DNA from: Tyzzerella sp.
GTDB taxonomy: Bacteria; Bacillota; Clostridia; Lachnospirales; Lachnospiraceae
NCBI GenBank assembly: GCA_017465565.1
Contig: JAFTWA010000042.1
Coordinates: 30,958 to 94,957 of the forward strand
Direction: 5' to 3'
DNA length: 64,000 nt
Below, in pieces: positions 16,836 through 25,470 of the stretch. Each line of letters opens with the position of its first letter. Position 1 is the first letter of the stretch. A program made the translations under genes and the position numbers. Under the pieces are notes generated by a model. It was not told the DNA's origin and searched no databases. It saw only the letters and a program-made list of their open reading frames with translations.

Positions 16836-17414
16836 ATGGATTTACTAAAGAAATGTGCTTTAGGGTTTAATATTCTATTAAAGCACAAATATCATTTTAT
16901 ATTGGGAAGAAAAGGAAAAATAAAAGAATTTACTATTTCTTTTGATAAGTCAGATTTTCATCATCTAGCAGGCTTACATAAATTAAAGGACAATGCAAAA
17001 GTACAATATGGAAAGCGTGCAGATATCTTTGATTCAATTCTAACTGGAGAAATCACTCTGGAGCAAATTCAAAAAAGCGAATTTTATAATAAAATGGAAA
17101 ATCGAATAGAACCATTATGCTGTTTGGAAGAAATGTTGGATAATAATAATTTAATTTTTCACTATAATGAAAAGGTTAATCAATATTCTGTTATTAAAGC
17201 AGATTATTTACTGGAAAATCGATATTTTGACGAAAGTGTTTTTCTGTTTTTAGGAGCTAGGGGTGAAGATGGAAAAGAACAGATGTGTAGAACTTTCTTT
17301 CCTAAACAAGAAATTGATTATACTCAGGGACAAGCGAAATATACGCTTCTGAAAAAAGAAAAAATTAATTGTGAAACCCATGAAGTCGAAGTTCAATATA
17401 ATCGTTTAATGTAG
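16836..17414 (+). CDS. PBECR4-domain protein, putative RNase toxin
   Basis: A 192-residue soluble protein without signal peptide. The FHHLAGLHKLKD segment near residue 43 and the following aromatic/charged blocks (FYNKMENRIEPL, YSVIKADYLLE, FLFLGARGE) fit, from memory, the PBECR4 family, nucleases of the Barnase-EndoU-ColicinE5/D-RelE fold known from phage polyvalent proteins and stand-alone genes. Function as an RNA-cutting toxin is inferred. No protein antitoxin gene lies next to it; instead a promoter, structured RNA and terminator sit directly upstream, the arrangement of type III toxin-antitoxin loci. The start ATG 16836 is supported by GGAAAGGAG five bases upstream. Confidence 0.65.
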   Translation: MDLLKKCALGFNILLKHKYHFILGRKGKIKEFTISFDKSDFHHLAGLHKLKDNAKVQYGKRADIFDSILTGEITLEQIQKSEFYNKMENRIEPLCCLEEMLDNNNLIFHYNEKVNQYSVIKADYLLENRYFDESVFLFLGARGEDGKEQMCRTFFPKQEIDYTQGQAKYTLLKKEKINCETHEVEVQYNRLM

Positions 17415-17439
17415 TGTTTATCCCAAATGTTAAAATATA

Positions 17440-17478
17440 AGGGGCAACAGATATTACCAATATCTATTACCCTGCTTT
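17440..17478. terminator. Probable bidirectional terminator between convergent genes
   Basis: AGATATT/AATATCT (17449-17455 with 17459-17465) nested in AGGG/CCCT, with GCTTTTG on one side and a T/A-rich run on the other. It lies between the convergent PBECR4-like and apbE genes. Confidence 0.45.
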
Positions 17479-17480
17479 TG

Positions 17481-18446
17481 TTACATTCTTGTATCTATGA
17501 TTTTATAATCATCTGTTATAAAAATAGCCTCAATACCATTAAGTGTTTCGATAAGCTTTTTCCCTTCTTCAAGTCCTAATGCAAAGCAAGACGTACTAAG
17601 TGCATCTCCGTCCACAGATTTCTCAGAAAGTATCGTAACACCTAATAACCCATTATCACAAGGATAACCAGTCTCTGTGTTTAAAATATGATGATATAGT
17701 TCCCCGTCTACTTCAAAGTATCGTTCATAACAGCCAGATGTTACCACAGATAAATCAGAAATAGATTCTGTAGCAATCATCTTAGATTCTTCAAATGGTT
17801 TCTTGATTCCAATCGTAAAATCGTTTCCATTAGGTTTCGAACCCACTGCTAAAATATTTCCTCCTAAATCGATCAAAGCACTTTCTACACCTTCGATGAG
17901 AAGGTATTCTTTTAATCTATCTGCCATATACCCCTTTGCAATTCCACCGAGATCGATTGCCATCTCTGGGTCTGTCAATGTGACTGTATTTCCATCAATT
18001 ATGATATTTTTATAAGAAACATGTGATAGTGCATCTTGAATATCTGCGTCTTCAGGAACAACTCCAGGATTGTTTTTAAAATCCCAAAGTTCACTTAGAG
18101 GGGCAATAGTAATATCAAAAGCACCATTTGTTAACTCGCCATAATAGATTCCCTGCTCTAATAATTCAATTGTTGTGTCTGAAACAGTAACTGGTGTTCC
18201 TTTAGAATTATTAATCTGAGAAATCTCACTGGTTTCTATGGTGCGGCTAATGGTATTTTCAAATTCCTCACAAAATGCGAAACACTGGTCTAAAAGAGTT
18301 TCATCTTGAGAATCATAAATCTTAATAGAAATTACTGTGTCGAAATAAATTGCTGTACGTGATATGGGTTCTGACGTTTGGAAAGAGCAGCCACAGAGCA
18401 GCATACTGCATAAGATAAAAGCGTATAATACGCGAAGTTTTTTCAT
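17481..18446 (-). CDS. apbE: FAD:protein FMN transferase (ApbE), lipoprotein
   Basis: A 321-residue ApbE-family enzyme that attaches FMN covalently to Ser/Thr of target redox proteins outside the cytoplasm. The N-terminus is a lipoprotein signal with lipobox LCGC (Cys20). Family motifs include IYFDTVISI, the DLGGIAKGYMADRL block near residue 165, DLGGNILAVG, and the C-terminal SCFALGLEEG. The divergent neighbour genes (NusG-II protein, Gx transporter-like) point to a small flavin/electron-transfer unit. No FMN-binding (D/S-G-A-T) target is visible in the window. Confidence 0.93.
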   Translation of the reverse strand: MKKLRVLYAFILCSMLLCGCSFQTSEPISRTAIYFDTVISIKIYDSQDETLLDQCFAFCEEFENTISRTIETSEISQINNSKGTPVTVSDTTIELLEQGIYYGELTNGAFDITIAPLSELWDFKNNPGVVPEDADIQDALSHVSYKNIIIDGNTVTLTDPEMAIDLGGIAKGYMADRLKEYLLIEGVESALIDLGGNILAVGSKPNGNDFTIGIKKPFEESKMIATESISDLSVVTSGCYERYFEVDGELYHHILNTETGYPCDNGLLGVTILSEKSVDGDALSTSCFALGLEEGKKLIETLNGIEAIFITDDYKIIDTRM

Positions 18447-18471
18447 AAACTACCTCCTAAAACTATATAAA

Positions 18472-18553
18472 AGTATATCACAGGAATAGCTTGTGAACAA
18501 TCGAACAAACAATCGAACATGTGGTTGCATCTTGAAATGTGTTATGCTAGAAT
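18472..18553. promoter_or_regulatory. Divergent promoters with tandem CAATCGAACA repeats
   Basis: On the minus strand TTGTTC (18495-18500) and TATACT (18472-18477) are 17 bp apart and serve apbE. On the plus strand TTGCAT (18525-18530) and TAGAAT (18548-18553), also 17 bp apart, serve the NusG-II gene. Between them lies CAATCGAACA twice (18498-18507 and 18510-18519, 12-bp step), a candidate operator for a shared regulator. Confidence 0.6.
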
Positions 18554-18572
18554 AGACGGGAGAGGTAATAAC

Positions 18573-18935
18573 ATGAAGTTAAAGAAAATGGATTTAATTT
18601 TGATTCTGGTTGTCGTAGCATTGGCAATTGGAGGAATGTTAATATATAGAGGATTCGGGGCAAAAGAAGCAGGCACCGTGATTGTGGAAGTGGATGGAGA
18701 AGCTTTCGGAGAATATTCACTTGATGAGAATCATGAGATCCTGATTAATGATACGAATGTGCTGATTATTGAAAATGGTCAGGCGAATATGTACGAGGCG
18801 AATTGCCCGGACCAGATTTGTGTGAAGCATAAGCCTATTTCAAAGAATGGGGAGACGATTGTATGCCTTCCTAATAAAGTGGTTGTGACGATTACAGAAG
18901 CGGAAAAAAGTGAATTGGACGCGGTAATTGACTAG
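18573..18935 (+). CDS. NusG domain II-containing membrane-anchored protein
   Basis: A 120-residue protein with one N-terminal transmembrane helix (about 7-24) and an extracellular small beta domain of the NusG_II type (VIVEVDGEAFGEYSL, then a Cys pair in NCPDQICVKHKPI and IVCLPNKVVVTI). These stand-alone domains occur next to ApbE and Gx transporter genes in Firmicutes. ATG 18573 follows GGGAGAGG; an upstream in-frame ATG at 18519 would place the promoter inside the coding region. Confidence 0.82.
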   Translation: MKLKKMDLILILVVVALAIGGMLIYRGFGAKEAGTVIVEVDGEAFGEYSLDENHEILINDTNVLIIENGQANMYEANCPDQICVKHKPISKNGETIVCLPNKVVVTITEAEKSELDAVID

Positions 18936-18944
18936 GAGATTAGC

Positions 18945-19436
18945 ATGAAAACAAGAGTTGCATATTTTGGTGTGTTTACAGCCTTGGCTCTGATATTCAG
19001 TTATGTAGAGTCACTGATTCCAATTAATTTTGGCATTCCTGGAATCAAGCTGGGACTTGCCAATTTGATTATTGTCATTGCGCTATACAAGATGAACATA
19101 AAAGAAGCTTATGTTTTATCAGTGGTGCGAGTTGTGTTGGCTGGATTTATTTTTGGAAATTTGTTTAGCATTGTCTATAGTCTGGCTGGCGGACTTCTTA
19201 GTTTGACAGTTATGACATTGCTTAAGAAAAGTAATAAATTTAGCCTGTTTGGAATTAGCATGGCGGGCGGAGTATTTCATAATGTGGGACAACTCATTGT
19301 TGCCATGGTTGTTTTGGAAAGTTTGAATATTGCATACTACATGCCAGTGCTTTTGATTTCCGGACTTATTACAGGATTTGTGATTGGTATCGTGGCAGGA
19401 GAGATGTTGAAGCGTCTCCAAAATCTGCGAATTTAA
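18945..19436 (+). CDS. Gx transporter / heptaprenyl diphosphate synthase component I-like membrane protein
   Basis: A 163-residue integral membrane protein with five or six hydrophobic helices and the GIPGIKLGLANL motif near residue 30 typical of the Hpre_diP_synt_I / Gx transporter family, related to ECF S-components. Despite the old name these are probably small-molecule carriers. The gene follows the NusG-II gene by 9 bp and is co-directional; together with divergent apbE this recalls part of the flavin-based extracellular electron-transfer loci of Firmicutes. Confidence 0.8.
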   Translation: MKTRVAYFGVFTALALIFSYVESLIPINFGIPGIKLGLANLIIVIALYKMNIKEAYVLSVVRVVLAGFIFGNLFSIVYSLAGGLLSLTVMTLLKKSNKFSLFGISMAGGVFHNVGQLIVAMVVLESLNIAYYMPVLLISGLITGFVIGIVAGEMLKRLQNLRI

Positions 19437-19489
19437 TTTACATAAACATAAAGCTATAGTGAAAGAGCAACATACACAGTGGAGGAATT

Positions 19490-20101
19490 ATGATTACATA
19501 TATTAGAGGAGAACTGATTGCAATTGAAGAGGAGAAAGTGATTGTAGATGTAAATGGTGTTGGATTTGGAATCTTTATGCCAGGAACGGCTATGAACTAT
19601 CTTCCTGCAATTGGAGAAGAAGTAAAGCTTCACACATACATGAATGTGCGCGAGGATGCCATGCAGTTATTTGGGTTCCTTACAAGAGACGATTTGAAGG
19701 TATTCAAGCTTGTGATTGGAGTGAGTGGTATCGGTCCAAAAGGCGGACTTAGTATTTTGTCCAAACTTTCTCCAGACGAGCTTCGGTTTGCAGTTATGGC
19801 TAACGATGCGAAAGCAATTTCAGCAGCACCAGGAATTGGGAAGAAGACAGCTGAGAAGCTGATTATTGAATTGAAAGACAAGCTTAGTATTGAAGATGTA
19901 TTGGAACGTAATGCAGGTGAAGCTTCCGCACAGGCACCTGTCAGTGCAGCAAATGAAGCTCAGACAGAAGCAATTCAGGCACTTGTTGCGTTAGGCTATG
20001 GTAATACAGAGGCGGTAAAGGCTGTAAAGAAAGTACCAATGGATGAGAATACATCGGTGGAAGATATTTTAAAAGCAGCATTAAAGTATATGATGTTTTA
20101 G
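19490..20101 (+). CDS. ruvA: Holliday junction branch migration protein RuvA
   Basis: A 203-residue RuvA. Domain I starts MITYIRGELIAIEEEKVIVDVNGVGFGI, the two helix-hairpin-helix motifs follow (VSGIGPKGGLSIL and APGIGKKTAEKLIIELKDK), and the C-terminal domain III with LVALGY binds RuvB. RuvA tetramers hold the four-way junction while RuvB pumps DNA. It lies 18 bp before ruvB. Confidence 0.97.
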   Translation: MITYIRGELIAIEEEKVIVDVNGVGFGIFMPGTAMNYLPAIGEEVKLHTYMNVREDAMQLFGFLTRDDLKVFKLVIGVSGIGPKGGLSILSKLSPDELRFAVMANDAKAISAAPGIGKKTAEKLIIELKDKLSIEDVLERNAGEASAQAPVSAANEAQTEAIQALVALGYGNTEAVKAVKKVPMDENTSVEDILKAALKYMMF

Positions 20102-20119
20102 TGCGGACGGAGACATAAG

Positions 20120-21121
20120 ATGGGAAAAAGAATTGTAACAACAGGGAATTTAGAAGAGGATTTAAAAATTGAAAATCATTTGCGTCCGCAATTATTAAAG
20201 GACTATATTGGGCAGGAAAAGGCGAAAGAGACGCTTAAGATTTATATAGAGGCAGCGAAGTCTAGAAAAGAATCTTTGGACCATGTGTTATTCTATGGAC
20301 CTCCAGGACTTGGTAAGACAACGCTTGCTGGCATTATTGCAAATGAAATGGGTGTGAACCTTAAGATTACATCGGGTCCGGCAATTGAAAAGCCGGGGGA
20401 TATAGCAGCGGTTCTAAGCGGACTTCAGGATGGAGACGTTCTATTTGTAGATGAGATTCATCGCCTTAGCAGACAGGTGGAAGAAGTATTGTATCCAGCT
20501 ATGGAAGACTTTGCTATTGATATTATGATTGGAAAGGGAGCAACAGCCCGTTCCATTCGTCTGGATTTGCCGAAGTTTACACTAGTAGGGGCGACAACCC
20601 GTGCTGGTATGCTTACAGCGCCACTCCGCGACCGTTTTGGCGTTGTGCAGAGACTGGAGTTCTATACAGAAAAAGAATTGCAGACCATTATTCTTCGCTC
20701 TGCAAAGGTATTAGATGTTGAGATTGAACCAAATGGAGCTCTCGAGATGGCAAGACGTTCCAGAGGGACCCCAAGACTTGCGAATCGTCTGTTGAAAAGA
20801 GTGCGTGACTTTGCCCAGGTAAAATACGATGGCGTAATAACAGAGGAAGTGGCAGATTATGCGCTTAACCTGTTAGATGTGGATAAGTATGGTTTGGACC
20901 ACAGTGACCGCAATATCCTGCTTACAATTATCGAAAAATTCCAAGGTGGGCCGGTAGGACTTGATACACTTGCGGCTTCGGTTGGAGAGGATGCGGGAAC
21001 GATTGAGGATGTCTACGAACCATATTTATTAAAGAATGGGTTTATTCAGAGAACACCAAAAGGCAGGGTTGCTACAGAGCGCACCTATCACCATTTAGGA
21101 ATTCCTTATGAAAATCAATAA
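20120..21121 (+). CDS. ruvB: Holliday junction branch migration ATPase RuvB
   Basis: A 333-residue AAA+ motor of full family length. Walker A GPPGLGKT is near residue 59-66, Walker B FVDEIHRL near 110, sensor 1 [10 protein letters not shown] and arginine finger PLRDRFG follow, and the C-terminal winged helix ([16 protein letters not shown]) binds DNA. Paired with ruvA; no ruvC in this window, as usual for Firmicutes. Confidence 0.98.
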   Translation: MGKRIVTTGNLEEDLKIENHLRPQLLKDYIGQEKAKETLKIYIEAAKSRKESLDHVLFYGPPGLGKTTLAGIIANEMGVNLKITSGPAIEKPGDIAAVLSGLQDGDVLFVDEIHRLSRQVEEVLYPAMEDFAIDIMIGKGATARSIRLDLPKFTLVGATTRAGMLTAPLRDRFGVVQRLEFYTEKELQTIILRSAKVLDVEIEPNGALEMARRSRGTPRLANRLLKRVRDFAQVKYDGVITEEVADYALNLLDVDKYGLDHSDRNILLTIIEKFQGGPVGLDTLAASVGEDAGTIEDVYEPYLLKNGFIQRTPKGRVATERTYHHLGIPYENQ

Positions 21122-21126
21122 AAGAG

Positions 21127-21155
21127 TTGGTTTTTTTGGACAGATAGTTTATAAT
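21127..21155 (+). promoter_or_regulatory. Candidate promoter of zapA
   Basis: TTGGTT (21127-21132) and a perfect TATAAT (21150-21155) with 17-bp spacing, 36 bp before the zapA start. The -35 match is only moderate. Confidence 0.5.
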
Positions 21156-21190
21156 AGATAGATAGTTAGGAACGTTCAAGGAGGTTTTCC

Positions 21191-21601
21191 ATGGTGTCTT
21201 CAAAGAATTGTACAGAAGTATTAATAGGTGGAAAAGTATTCACATTAAGTGGATTTGAAAGTGAAGAGTATTTACAAAAAGTATCTACATATCTGAATCA
21301 TAAGATAGCAGAATGTACTAGTATAGATGGTTACCGCAGACAAAGTGCAGAGAATCGAAGTGTTTTACTTGCATTAAATATAGCAGATGATTATTTTAAG
21401 GCAAAGAAGCAGGGTGCTATATTAGAGACAGATGTGGAACAGAAAGATAAAGAAATGTATGATTTAAAGCATGAACTGATTTCAACACAGATTCGCTGCG
21501 AGAATTTGGAACATGAACTGGAAAAGCTGAAAGAAGAGAATCAGCGTTTGCAGATGACGGTTGTGAAATTAGAGACAGAGAAAAAGAATCAGAAAAGATA
21601 G
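21191..21601 (+). CDS. zapA: Cell division protein ZapA
   Basis: A 136-residue ZapA. The N-terminal domain (EVLIGGKVFTLSGFESEEYLQKVSTYLNHKI) forms the dimer head, then comes ALNIADDYFKAKK and a long C-terminal coiled coil (about residues 75-135) rich in E/K/L heptads. It bundles FtsZ filaments at the division site. The C-terminal coil is longer than in the classic 85-100-residue Bacillus protein but common in Clostridia. Confidence 0.9.
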   Translation: MVSSKNCTEVLIGGKVFTLSGFESEEYLQKVSTYLNHKIAECTSIDGYRRQSAENRSVLLALNIADDYFKAKKQGAILETDVEQKDKEMYDLKHELISTQIRCENLEHELEKLKEENQRLQMTVVKLETEKKNQKR

Positions 21602-21626
21602 GCCGCCATTTTGACGGCCTTTTTTT
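21601..21626 (+). terminator. Terminator overlapping the zapA stop codon
   Basis: GGCCG/CGGCC (21601-21605 with 21615-21619) with a nine-base loop, followed by seven T. Its first base is the last base of the zapA stop. The U32 gene starts only 11 bp later, so it may attenuate rather than fully terminate. Confidence 0.75.
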
Positions 21627-21637
21627 GAGGAGGATAT

Positions 21638-24007
21638 ATGCAAAAACGAGTGGAGATTCTTTCGCCGGCAGGCTCATACGAAAGCTTAAAAGCAGCCATT
21701 GCAGCAGGTGCAGATGCGGTGTATATAGGCGGAAGCCGCTTCGGCGCCAGAGCCTATGCAGATAATCTGGAGGAAGAAAAACTATTAGAAGTTATTGATT
21801 ATGTTCATCTGCATGGCAGAAAGATTTATTTGACCATTAACACGTTGTTGAAAGAAAATGAACTGAAAAATGAGCTTTATGAGTACCTTCTTCCATATTA
21901 TAAGCAGGGACTGGATGCAGTGATCGTGCAGGATATGGGTGTTCTGCAGTATGTAAAAGAGCAGTTTCCAGATTTGCCTATTCATGCCAGTACACAGATG
22001 ACGATTACAAATCTCCTGGGAGCGCAGTTTTTGGAGAAACAGGGGGTAGAGCGTGTCGTTACGGCAAGAGAGATGCAGCTTGGCGAGATTGAGGAGATTA
22101 CAAGGAACACGAAGCTGGAAATCGAAAGCTTTGTTCACGGAGCGCTCTGTTATTGCTACTCGGGACAATGCCTTTACAGCAGTCTTCTTGGAGGCAGAAG
22201 CGGCAACCGCGGACAGTGTGCACAGCCATGCCGCCTTCCATATAAGGTGAATGGGGACAAGGACAGCCAGTATGTGCTCAGCTTGAAGGACATTTGTACA
22301 TTGGAATATATTCCAGAGCTTGTGGAATCAGGAATCTATTCGTTCAAAATAGAAGGGCGAATGAAGAAGCCAGAGTATGTTGCGCTTGTAACTGCAATGT
22401 ATCGCAAATACGTGGATTTGTATCTTGCAAAAGGGAAAGCAGGATTTAAGGTTGACCCAAAAGACCGGGAGATGCTGATGGATTTATACAACAGAGGCGG
22501 CTCCCATGGCGGGTATTATCACACGAAAAACGGCAGAGAGATGGTATCGCTGACGCGTCCGAACCATGCAGGAGTACCAGCGCTAAAGGTGCTGCGCCAG
22601 AATGGAAAGAATGTGACCGTGAAGGCGCTTGTGGACATTCATCCGGGTGATGTAATTGAGATGCCGGATAAGAGCGAGACATTTACATTTGCAAATGCAG
22701 TGAAAATGGGACAGAATACGACGTTTATTACCCATAAGAAGCAGGTTTTTGGGCAGAATCATGTACTCAACCGTACGAGAAATGAAAAACTTCTTACGGA
22801 TGTGAAAGACAATATCATTTCTCAGAAGGTAAAAGAAAAAATTAATGGGAAATTAATACTTTCCTTAGGAGAATCTGCTAAACTGATATTGTATTATGAA
22901 GATAAGCAGGTGGAAGTGACTGGAGATGCCCCGCAGGAGGCAGTGAACCAGCCAATGGACAGTGCACGTATCGAAAAACAGATGCGTAAGACTGGAAATA
23001 CAGAGTTTGAATTTGCTAAGCTGGACATCGATCTTCACGGCAGTTTATTTATGCCGATGCAAGGCTTAAATGAACTGAGAAGAAAGGGCTTGGAAGAATT
23101 AGAGCAGAAGATTTTGTCCGCATACAGACGTGAAGCAGGGGAAAAATTACCATATCGCGCTAGAGTATGTGATAAAGCAGCTGCAATGAAGCTTTGTGTT
23201 TATGTGGAGCATTTAGAACAGTTTGAGGAGGTTCTCCTTGCGGAGTCTGTAAATCGAATTTATCTTGATTGTAATGCAGTAGATGAGATATGGAAGAATC
23301 CAAATGTGGATAACATGATTCAAAAAGCGCACCAGAGTGGAAAAGAATTGTTTTTAGGTCTGCCACATATTTTCCGAAAGAAAACACGTGAGAAATATGA
23401 GGCGGCATATGAGCATATTTTAGAAGCAGATTGGGATGGAGTGCTCATCCGAAATTATGAGAGCTATGAATTCTTAAAGACTCATGGGTATGCAAAAAAG
23501 ATTGTGACTGATTATAATTTGTATCAGTTTAACCAGTATGCGAAAGCGTTTTGGAATGGGGAAGGCGTAGAATCTACGACTGCACCGTTGGAACTTAATT
23601 ATAAGGAGTTAGAAGAGGTGGGTCTTGAAAATAGTGAATTAGTCGTCTATGGACATTTGCCAATGATGGTTTCTGCACAGTGCGTGAAGAAAACGACGGC
23701 AGGATGTAAGAAGCAGAAGGGCACTGTGACACTAAAGGACCGCTATCAGAAAAATTTTGTGGTAAAGAATCATTGTGACTATTGTTACAATATGATTTAT
23801 AATACAGCACCGGTTGTACTTTCGGACCAAAAGAAGGAGATTCTGAACCTGAATCCGAAGGCGGTTCGTATGCATTTTACGATAGAGGACCGAAGGGCTG
23901 TGAAAAATATGATTCGTTTATATGAAGAAGTATTCTTTAAAGATTATCCAGCAAGGGAGCCGGATGTGGAATTTACGAGAGGTCATTTTAAACGGGGAAT
24001 TAAGTAG
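21638..24007 (+). CDS. U32-family peptidase / tRNA-rRNA hydroxylation-type protein with DUF3656
   Basis: A 789-residue two-part U32 protein. The N-terminal 300 residues hold the U32 core (LSPAGSYESLKAAIAAGADAVYIGG, HASTQMTITN, ESFVHGALCYCYSGQC, the RGQCAQPCRLPY cysteine motif that binds an iron-sulfur cluster). A central DUF3656-like region and a second TIM-barrel half (KIVTDYNLYQFNQ, YGHLPMMVSAQCV, and a CDYCYN segment) follow. Short relatives (RlhA, TrhP) hydroxylate rRNA or tRNA bases; long Firmicute forms were first called collagenase-like peptidases. RNA modification is the likelier role. Confidence 0.88.
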   Translation: MQKRVEILSPAGSYESLKAAIAAGADAVYIGGSRFGARAYADNLEEEKLLEVIDYVHLHGRKIYLTINTLLKENELKNELYEYLLPYYKQGLDAVIVQDMGVLQYVKEQFPDLPIHASTQMTITNLLGAQFLEKQGVERVVTAREMQLGEIEEITRNTKLEIESFVHGALCYCYSGQCLYSSLLGGRSGNRGQCAQPCRLPYKVNGDKDSQYVLSLKDICTLEYIPELVESGIYSFKIEGRMKKPEYVALVTAMYRKYVDLYLAKGKAGFKVDPKDREMLMDLYNRGGSHGGYYHTKNGREMVSLTRPNHAGVPALKVLRQNGKNVTVKALVDIHPGDVIEMPDKSETFTFANAVKMGQNTTFITHKKQVFGQNHVLNRTRNEKLLTDVKDNIISQKVKEKINGKLILSLGESAKLILYYEDKQVEVTGDAPQEAVNQPMDSARIEKQMRKTGNTEFEFAKLDIDLHGSLFMPMQGLNELRRKGLEELEQKILSAYRREAGEKLPYRARVCDKAAAMKLCVYVEHLEQFEEVLLAESVNRIYLDCNAVDEIWKNPNVDNMIQKAHQSGKELFLGLPHIFRKKTREKYEAAYEHILEADWDGVLIRNYESYEFLKTHGYAKKIVTDYNLYQFNQYAKAFWNGEGVESTTAPLELNYKELEEVGLENSELVVYGHLPMMVSAQCVKKTTAGCKKQKGTVTLKDRYQKNFVVKNHCDYCYNMIYNTAPVVLSDQKKEILNLNPKAVRMHFTIEDRRAVKNMIRLYEEVFFKDYPAREPDVEFTRGHFKRGIK

Positions 24008-24015
24008 GTGATTGA

Positions 24016-25470
24016 TTGGCTAATATTATTGTCGAATGCGCGAAATATTTTATGATTATTTTGATTGCAATATACGCATTTCAGTGTTTTTCCGTGTTCA
24101 GTTTTGAAGACGGGGAAGAAAAAAGAAGTATTTTCCGCAATCAGAATCGACTTATGTTTACGATACATTTCATGGCATATGTTGGAATGTATTTTAAAAT
24201 TGAAGAAGCGAAGATATTAATATTCTATTTGGCACAGGTTATGATGCTGGCGGCAATTATCATGCTGTACACTAAGATTTATCCCAAGGTGTCAAGGCTG
24301 GTTGTAAATAATATGTGTATGCTTTTGACCATCGGTTTTATTATGATTACCAGATTGTCTTATAATAAAGCTGTAAAACAGAGCATTATTGTGGCCTTTT
24401 CTGTTGCGCTGAGTCTGATTGTTCCGACCATTATCCGAAAGGTAAAGGGTCTTGCAGAGCTTCGTATTCTTTATGCACTTGTTGGGATTACAGCACTGGC
24501 GGCAGTTGTTGTAACCGGGCAGGTATCAGGAGGCGCAAAGCTTGGATTTGAAATTGCAGGCTTTGGGATACAGCCATCGGAGTTTGTAAAGATTTTATTT
24601 GTATTCTTCGTTGCAGCAAGCTTTAACCGCTCGACAGCATTTAAAGATGTTGTTATCACTACCATTGTGGCAGCGTCGCATGTGTTAATTTTAGTAATAT
24701 CGAAAGATTTAGGGGCAGCATTGATTATCTTTGTGGTTTATCTGGTAATGCTATATGTAGCAACAAGACAGCCGCTTTATGCGGCAGCAGGACTTGCAGC
24801 AGGAGCGGGCGCTTCGGTGGTGGCATATCATTTGTTTAATCACGTAAGAGTGCGTGTGCTTGTGTGGCAGGATCCGTTTGCAGCGTATGATAAAGGCGGT
24901 TATCAGGTTGCGCAGTCGCTCTTTGCGATTGGAACTGGAGGATGGTTTGGAACTGGGCTTTTCCAAGGGGAAGCAGATTCTATTCCGGTTGCAGACGAAG
25001 ACTTTATATTTGCAGCGATTTCAGAGGAAATGGGTCTGATTTTTGCCCTGTGCATGATTTTAATTTGCCTAAGCTGTTACGTGATGTTTTTAAATATTGC
25101 AATGCAGCTTCAGAACAGATTTTATAAATTAGTAGCATTAGGTCTTGGAACGTGTTATATTTTCCAGACATTTTTAACTATCGGTGGTGTGACAAAATTC
25201 ATACCATCTACCGGAGTGACCCTGCCGTTGGTAAGCTATGGCGGAAGCTCTGTTCTTAGTACTTTAATTATGTTTGCAGTCATTCAGGGATTGTATATCT
25301 TAAAAGAAGACGAGGAAGAAGAATTTGAGAGAAAAAAAGAACAACAATTACGGGAAGAGAGAAAGAGAAAAGCGTGGGAAGGCAGGGAACGAAGGAATCG
25401 ACATTATCTCATTGAACTTGAACGAGGAACCCCAGAAAAGGCGCCAGCCCGTAGAACCAAGAAGAAGTAG
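24016..25470 (+). CDS. FtsW/RodA/SpoVE-family peptidoglycan glycosyltransferase (SEDS)
   Basis: A 484-residue polytopic SEDS protein. It has an N-terminal cytoplasmic-facing extension with extra helices compared with RodA, and the family motifs QPSEFVKILFV, SKDLGAAL (catalytic Asp), GTGGWFGTGLFQG and PSTGVTLPLVSYGGSS. The C-terminal 60 residues are a charged K/R/E-rich tail. Start is TTG 24016, eight bases after the U32 stop, with AGGTGATTG upstream. The partner class B PBP follows with an overlapping reading frame, the classic SEDS-PBP pair; whether it serves division, elongation or sporulation is not evident. Confidence 0.9.
   Translation: MANIIVECAKYFMIILIAIYAFQCFSVFSFEDGEEKRSIFRNQNRLMFTIHFMAYVGMYFKIEEAKILIFYLAQVMMLAAIIMLYTKIYPKVSRLVVNNMCMLLTIGFIMITRLSYNKAVKQSIIVAFSVALSLIVPTIIRKVKGLAELRILYALVGITALAAVVVTGQVSGGAKLGFEIAGFGIQPSEFVKILFVFFVAASFNRSTAFKDVVITTIVAASHVLILVISKDLGAALIIFVVYLVMLYVATRQPLYAAAGLAAGAGASVVAYHLFNHVRVRVLVWQDPFAAYDKGGYQVAQSLFAIGTGGWFGTGLFQGEADSIPVADEDFIFAAISEEMGLIFALCMILICLSCYVMFLNIAMQLQNRFYKLVALGLGTCYIFQTFLTIGGVTKFIPSTGVTLPLVSYGGSSVLSTLIMFAVIQGLYILKEDEEEEFERKKEQQLREERKRKAWEGRERRNRHYLIELERGTPEKAPARRTKKK

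Noticed and set aside
18498-18535. LexA (SOS) box controlling the NusG-II to ruvB genes
   Set aside because: CGAAC half-sites are present only as direct repeats; the second half of the inverted LexA site matches at about 3 of 5 positions.
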